Positions 5,879 through 9,699 of a stretch of DNA of 9,699 bases are shown piece after piece; position 1 is the stretch's first letter; each line of letters opens with the position of its first letter. Where the stretch lies: NCBI GenBank assembly GCA_003662305.1, contig QMXU01000029.1, positions 1-9,699 on the forward strand. Reading direction: 5' to 3'. Source of the DNA: Candidatus Hecatellales archaeon. GTDB taxonomy: Archaea > Thermoproteota > Bathyarchaeia > Hecatellales > Hecatellaceae. Below the pieces are notes generated by a model that saw only the letters and a list, made by a program, of their open reading frames with translations, did no database searches and had not been told where the DNA came from. The position numbers and the translations under genes are program-made.

Positions 5879-7300
5879 TTACTTGCCTGCTATCTCAGGC
5901 TTCCAAACTTTTTCTATGAAGCTTGGTATGCCGGAGGAGTCCCTAGGTCCGACGAAAACCCTCCAGCCCTTAAGCATGTCTTCAAGCTCTCCGCTTATCC
6001 TCGCAGCGTAGCCTGGAATAACCACGGTTTTATGTTTAACCTTTTCCAGGGCTCCTGACTCCTTTAGGGCCTCAGCCACCATGTCGGCTGTGAACCGTTT
6101 ACCAGCAACTGAAGACTGAAGGCTTATCCCACCAGTGTCCACGCATACAATCCAGCCGTTTCCGCTTGACTCAACGTCGTTCCGGATTAGGAAGTAGGTT
6201 AGCGCCGAGTTGCACGTGACGAACATGGGAGACTCTCCGGTTGGCTCCTTAATCGGGTAGAGGGTTGGCTTGACGGATAGAGGCACCCTCGGGTCTGTGT
6301 AAAGGTTCTGCCTCCACGTGAGAACTGGAAGTAAAACCCATATGTCCGGGCTGTGGAGGATTAGGAGGTCGGCATACCTTGACATTAGAGCACAGGACAT
6401 GTAGGCTTCCTGCATTTTAACTGTGGCCTCATCCTCCTCCTTGGTTAGAGACCAAATTGCCGCTGGAATCGCCATTAGAGGATAGCCTACATCCTTGTCC
6501 TCCTTTTCTATCGCGCTAACCCTGAGCATCGTAAACGTGTTTAAAGTTTCGTTGAAGCCGTCGCCTACAAGGAAGGTTCCAGGGTCTAAAACTAGGTCGT
6601 CCAAGCCGTAGTTCCTTAGGGAGCGGCATAGAGACTTAAGCATCGAAGGGTTTCTAGGGGCGGAAACCGTTAGGGGACACTGATACTTGGAAGCCAGTTT
6701 AGCGTATTCCTTCCAGTTTTTCTCGTTAGCCGCGTAGATGAGGGGCTTCTTGTCTCCAACCGCGATTAAGGCTTCCTCCATAACGTTCTGGTCGAAGGTG
6801 CACAGGATCATAGGGAGCTTGCTTTTCTTGGCTATTAGGTCTGCGGCTTTAGCGAATTTTTCAGGGCTGCCTGAAACGCATCTGAGAGCCACCATGTCAA
6901 GTTTAAGCTGCATACCGATTCTCTCGAAAACGAAGTTTTCAACCTGCTCCACTCTTTTCAGAAGCTCGTCTTCAGCCATTTCGTCGTGCACGTCTATGGC
7001 TATGGCTGTTGGATGATACCATGTTAGCTCGTGCCTGTATACGCATACTTTTCCTCCGATGGTTACAGCTCTCTCCCCGGTTCCTATGGTTACCTCCTTC
7101 ACCGGGGCTCTGAGAACCTCCAGCATGGCTTCCAGCTTATCCTTGTATTTCGGCTCGAATATTTCTGGGCACTGCTCAATGCTTACCTGGCGCTCGATAA
7201 GCTTGGTTGCAAAGGACATACAGTTTGTTTCACCGCATTTGCCACAGTTCGTCCCGGGCAGATGCTTGTAGACATCCATCGGACGGAGAATCTTAGGCAT
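5879..7300 (-). CDS. cdhE: CODH/ACS corrinoid iron-sulfur protein, gamma (large) subunit
   Basis: Gamma subunit of the acetyl-CoA decarbonylase/synthase complex. With CdhD it forms the corrinoid Fe-S protein that carries the methyl group between the methyl-pterin and the A-cluster. The 473-residue protein starts with a [4Fe-4S] domain with C19, C22, C27 and C44 (TNCGKCG and CMSF), followed by a TIM-barrel region and a C-terminal cobamide-binding region from about residue 330. Length and the opening MPKILRPMDVYKHLPG fit archaeal CdhE. The start is ATG 7300, with a GGGGTGA ribosome-binding site eight bases upstream that overlaps the cdhD stop; GTG 7312 lies inside that site and is less likely. 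It lies 15 bases after cdhD, so the two subunits are probably co-translated. Confidence 0.95.
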   Translation of the reverse strand: MPKILRPMDVYKHLPGTNCGKCGETNCMSFATKLIERQVSIEQCPEIFEPKYKDKLEAMLEVLRAPVKEVTIGTGERAVTIGGKVCVYRHELTWYHPTAIAIDVHDEMAEDELLKRVEQVENFVFERIGMQLKLDMVALRCVSGSPEKFAKAADLIAKKSKLPMILCTFDQNVMEEALIAVGDKKPLIYAANEKNWKEYAKLASKYQCPLTVSAPRNPSMLKSLCRSLRNYGLDDLVLDPGTFLVGDGFNETLNTFTMLRVSAIEKEDKDVGYPLMAIPAAIWSLTKEEDEATVKMQEAYMSCALMSRYADLLILHSPDIWVLLPVLTWRQNLYTDPRVPLSVKPTLYPIKEPTGESPMFVTCNSALTYFLIRNDVESSGNGWIVCVDTGGISLQSSVAGKRFTADMVAEALKESGALEKVKHKTVVIPGYAARISGELEDMLKGWRVFVGPRDSSGIPSFIEKVWKPEIAGK

Positions 7301-7308
7301 AACCCATT

Positions 7309-7317
7309 TCACCCCTC
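7309..7317 (-). promoter_or_regulatory. Ribosome-binding site of cdhE
   Basis: GAGGGGTGA on the - strand overlaps the TGA stop of cdhD and ends eight bases before the ATG at 7300. It sets the start and suggests coupled synthesis of the CdhD and CdhE subunits. Confidence 0.65.
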
Positions 7318-8587
7318 ATATTTTCATTGTAACCCAGTTTTCGTAGGGAATCTCCTTCCAGTCCTCTTTCAGCTTGTGCTTTGAGAGAACCTCAGCCGCC
7401 TGCTTCACGATTTTAGCTGCCAGAGGATGCATCATCATTAGCAGGTCTGCACCGGCCAGCATTCCCGCAAGCCCTGTTGCAGCCTCCCACAGCGGGCCTC
7501 TGTACTCCCTAGGCCCCCACTCTGCGATTTTAGCCCAAGCCTCCCTAGCAGCCCAAGCATTGGTTGCAGCACAAGAAATCGGAATCTGCATTGACGGATC
7601 TCCTTTAAGCCCAGCCAGCCTCATCCGCTCCATCATGCTGAAGCTGTATTCAAGACCGTACCCAAGCCCTCCGGTTGAAGGGTCGGTTATAAGGTTATTC
7701 TTTGGGACTCCGAAGTCCATAAGCTTGCTGTTAAGCTCCTTAACTTGGTTTATGTCCAAGAAGGCTAAGGCGATCAGGTCCAAGTTGTTTTCTGCTATCA
7801 CCTTAGCCGAAACCTCTAGGTCCATGTCCAAGGTTACCGAGGCGAAAACAATCCTTTCGCCTTTCACAACCTTGGCAACCTCTTTAAGCACTTCCAAGTC
7901 TTTAACGGGGTCTCCTGCACTTCCAATCATGAAGGGATCCGAAATCTTATCCGCCATCTGGTCGATGAACTTAGCTGCCTCCGGCGCCGGGGTGCTGTTT
8001 GGAAGCGAGGGGTCTGTGCTGATGAGGTGGAAGGTCACTAGGTCAGCGCCATACTCCTTCACGCATTTCTCGGCCCAGGCAGCTCTGTCCTCCAGCACGT
8101 CCACATACCACTGCTTGATGGTTTTCGGAAGAGGAGGCAGCACATCCACCCCGAAAACGTCTAAGGCTACCACCGGACGCCAAGGGGTAGGCTGCTCAAA
8201 CCTGTAAAAGGCAGGGCACTTCTCGCCTCCAATCTTTATAACCCTGCTTCTGGTTCCTCCTTCCCTGCTTGTAGCTCCAATCTGAACCTCGGCAATCTGG
8301 GCGGCATAGGTTTGAGCTGGAGGCTTAAATTCCACCTCTTCAAGCTGCAGGGGCTTTTCCTCGAGGGCTGGCACCGCAGTGGCTTCAGGAGCAGCTGGCG
8401 GCACGCTGGGCTGAGCAGCCTGCAAGACTACTGGGAGAAGCTCGAAGGTTAACTCCTCAGCAACTATTTCAATGTCTTTAAGCTCAACCGCCTTAGCCTT
8501 GTCGAGGAGGGCTAAAAGCTCCGCAACTCCTATGCCGCGAACGCTTGAAACTCCTTCCTCTTTCTTCTTTTTCTCTTCTTCCGTCAA
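7316..8587 (-). CDS. cdhD: CODH/ACS corrinoid iron-sulfur protein, delta (small) subunit
   Basis: Delta subunit of acetyl-CoA decarbonylase/synthase; it pairs with CdhE and takes part in methyl transfer between tetrahydropterin and corrinoid. From TTG 8587 the protein has 423 residues. It opens with a highly charged stretch (TEEEKKKKEEG), then about 50 residues rich in Ala, Pro and Glu (roughly 55-105) that look like a flexible linker, then the TIM barrel from about residue 115 to the end (PVVALDVFG, DLVTFHLIST, GYGLEYSFSMMER, ADLLMMMHP). Archaeal CdhD proteins are about this length. The TTG at 8596 is in frame but directly abuts the GGAGG, while TTG 8587 has an eight-base spacer, so I chose the latter; neither is certain. 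There is no in-frame ATG near the start. It follows cdhC by 19 bases. Confidence 0.94.
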   Translation of the reverse strand: MTEEEKKKKEEGVSSVRGIGVAELLALLDKAKAVELKDIEIVAEELTFELLPVVLQAAQPSVPPAAPEATAVPALEEKPLQLEEVEFKPPAQTYAAQIAEVQIGATSREGGTRSRVIKIGGEKCPAFYRFEQPTPWRPVVALDVFGVDVLPPLPKTIKQWYVDVLEDRAAWAEKCVKEYGADLVTFHLISTDPSLPNSTPAPEAAKFIDQMADKISDPFMIGSAGDPVKDLEVLKEVAKVVKGERIVFASVTLDMDLEVSAKVIAENNLDLIALAFLDINQVKELNSKLMDFGVPKNNLITDPSTGGLGYGLEYSFSMMERMRLAGLKGDPSMQIPISCAATNAWAAREAWAKIAEWGPREYRGPLWEAATGLAGMLAGADLLMMMHPLAAKIVKQAAEVLSKHKLKEDWKEIPYENWVTMKI

Positions 8588-8595
8588 CCTGGGCA

Positions 8596-8601
8596 ACCTC
8601 C
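8596..8601 (-). promoter_or_regulatory. Ribosome-binding site of cdhD
   Basis: GGAGGT on the - strand, eight bases before the TTG at 8587. It overlaps an out-of-frame ATG at 8603 that would open only about 36 codons. The site favours TTG 8587 over TTG 8596 for cdhD. Confidence 0.5.
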
Positions 8602-8606
8602 ATAAT

Positions 8607-9699
8607 TTAATCCTTTTTAATTATCAGCTGTCCGATCTTGACTTTGGCTCCCTTAAGGGTGATACGCATTCCTCCTCCGCCTGCACCTCCAGCGGGAAGC
8701 GTGATTCCTTGCAATGCGACTCCCGGCATGGCGGCTGGCGCTGCTTCAGCCGGCTTTTCCTCCTCTACCTTGACAGCCTCCATTTCCTCAATCTTTTTGG
8801 CCAGCGGATGCCCTCTTTCAACCAGGAATTTTTTCAGCGATTCTATGTCTGAAGCCTCCTTTTCGGTTGCGATTTTGTCTTTAAGGTGCGCTGGTATCGC
8901 GTCTTCTATTCTTGCCCTTAGGGTTGAAGCAATCCATACAACCCTGTTCCAGCCTCCGTCAGCCTGCATGAACTTTGGAGAACGGTAGTATTCCATTCCA
9001 ATGCCGAGGAAGCCTTCCGTCTGGATTCCTCCTCCAACCTGAGTTGCCATGCTCGAGAAGGGCAGCCCGTTCACGGTAGGAGTTTTAAATCCTCTGTCAA
9101 CACATCCGAAGCCGTCGACCTCTGGAATATAGAACAGGATGGTTTCGAAGCATCCGCACGAGGTATGGGGGAAGCCGAAGGCGCTGTAAAGCCAGAAACG
9201 CTTGTTTGCCCCCAGCGACCGTTTCTCCACAATCTCGTTTGCACCTGTGTATTCGCCTCTTATGGAGTCCAAGCATTCTCCTTTTTCAACCGGTATGATG
9301 GGTCCCTTAGGGTCTACCCTCGCTGCAGCCCTAGCGTCAAACCAGTTTATCGCCCCGCAGAGGGAAACCCGCTGAGGCGTGATTATGCACACATGCTGGG
9401 GGGCGAAGGACTGGCAGAGAACGCAGCTGTAGAAGGTGTCTACATCTTCGTCTCTCATGCCTCTGGCCCTGGCATCCCTTGCCTCGTAAACCTTGAGAGC
9501 TTGCTCGTAGATTTCTTTAACCTTTTCAGGGTCCGTGTAGAAAGTTATCTGGATTTTTTCTATGAAAGGCATTTCAGCCTTGTACAGTTTGGCTAGGGCT
9601 AAGCCTATCCACTTGAAGGAGTTTAAACCTTTGTTATAGGCTTTCTTGCTAATCCTGCACCATATGTCGTACCGCTGGTTCAGGTGCATGTACCCCTCA
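8607..9699 (-). CDS. cdhC: Acetyl-CoA synthase, CODH/ACS beta subunit (5' end outside window)
   Basis: Catalyses acetyl-CoA formation or cleavage from a methyl group, CO and CoA at the A-cluster. The frame stays open to the right edge (codons for E-G-Y precede the ATG at 9689), and archaeal CdhC has about 100 more N-terminal residues, so the start lies outside. Counting from the first full codon at 9698, the [4Fe-4S] ligands of the A-cluster are C92, C95, C104 and C114 (CVLCQSF...HVC...C), and C181-G-C183 holds the proximal and distal nickel. Spacings of 3, 9, 10 and 67 match those of Moorella AcsB as I remember its numbering (506/509/518/528/595/597), so the site looks intact. GLNSFKWIG and MPFIEKIQITFYTDP are typical CdhC stretches. 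The C-terminus has an Ala/Pro/Gly-rich linker ending in a basic tail (KVKIGQLIIKKD), as archaeal CdhC proteins often do. cdhA and cdhB are expected upstream, beyond the edge. Confidence 0.95.
   Translation of the reverse strand, partial: EGYMHLNQRYDIWCRISKKAYNKGLNSFKWIGLALAKLYKAEMPFIEKIQITFYTDPEKVKEIYEQALKVYEARDARARGMRDEDVDTFYSCVLCQSFAPQHVCIITPQRVSLCGAINWFDARAAARVDPKGPIIPVEKGECLDSIRGEYTGANEIVEKRSLGANKRFWLYSAFGFPHTSCGCFETILFYIPEVDGFGCVDRGFKTPTVNGLPFSSMATQVGGGIQTEGFLGIGMEYYRSPKFMQADGGWNRVVWIASTLRARIEDAIPAHLKDKIATEKEASDIESLKKFLVERGHPLAKKIEEMEAVKVEEEKPAEAAPAAMPGVALQGITLPAGGAGGGGMRITLKGAKVKIGQLIIKKD

Noticed and set aside
7374..8207. Long + strand open frame (277 codons) opposite cdhD
   Set aside because: It is antisense to a well-supported CdhD, is rich in Ser/Ala/Leu as shadow frames are, and has no recognisable motif.
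9687..9689. ATG as the start of cdhC
   Set aside because: It lies within the conserved CdhC stretch before NQRYDIW, the frame continues to the edge, and about 100 residues of the family's N-terminus would be missing.
5061..9699. Bacterial acetogen-type CODH/ACS (acsB/C/D) by transfer
   Set aside because: The cdhC fragment and the CdhD linker and tail features are archaeal in character, and the gene order cdhC-cdhD-cdhE with Mvh hydrogenase nearby points to an archaeon; no base-composition break is apparent by eye.

Overview
The window reads as archaeal chromosome from an organism that runs the archaeal Wood-Ljungdahl (reductive acetyl-CoA) pathway. The evidence is the archaeal split CODH/ACS genes (cdhC, cdhD, cdhE with a cooC-type ATPase), a Methanothermobacter-type F420-non-reducing [NiFe] hydrogenase, heavy use of AGA/AGG and ATA codons, and GTG/TTG candidate starts with strong GGAGG or GGTGA ribosome-binding sites. 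Candidate groups are uncultured acetogenic or alkane/methane-cycling archaea such as Bathyarchaeia, Hadarchaeia or ANME-1-like Syntrophoarchaeia. No marker in the window settles the lineage, so this is inference. The sequence is almost fully coding, with eight genes in two convergent operons. No RNA gene, mobile element, CRISPR array or long non-coding stretch is visible.

Left half, + strand (1-5053): (i) the 3' part of a large HdrA-like iron-sulfur protein carrying four [4Fe-4S] ferredoxin motifs and two MvhD-like modules; (ii) a fused MetV-MetF type methylene-tetrahydropterin reductase; (iii) mvhG and (iv) mvhA, the small and large subunits of a group 3c [NiFe] hydrogenase. The genes are separated by at most 17 bases and one pair overlaps by one base, so they form one transcription unit whose promoter lies left of the window. 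The likely job is to oxidise H2 and route electrons through HdrA/MvhD to the methylene reductase, probably with flavin-based bifurcation. This would be a hydrogenase-coupled relative of the Moorella MetFV-HdrABC-MvhD complex.

Right half, - strand (9699-5061): cdhC (5' end cut off by the window edge), cdhD, cdhE and a cooC/acsF-type ATPase, transcribed right to left. CdhDE is the corrinoid Fe-S methyl carrier, CdhC is acetyl-CoA synthase with its A-cluster, and CooC is the probable nickel-insertion ATPase. cdhA and cdhB (CO dehydrogenase) are not in the window and are expected to its right.

Together the two operons would cover the last methyl-branch reduction (methylene to methyl pterin), methyl transfer to the corrinoid protein, and condensation with CO and CoA to acetyl-CoA. 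The most noteworthy point is the hybrid cluster: a MetVF reductase placed exactly between an MvhD-bearing HdrA and MvhGA, beside archaeal CODH/ACS.
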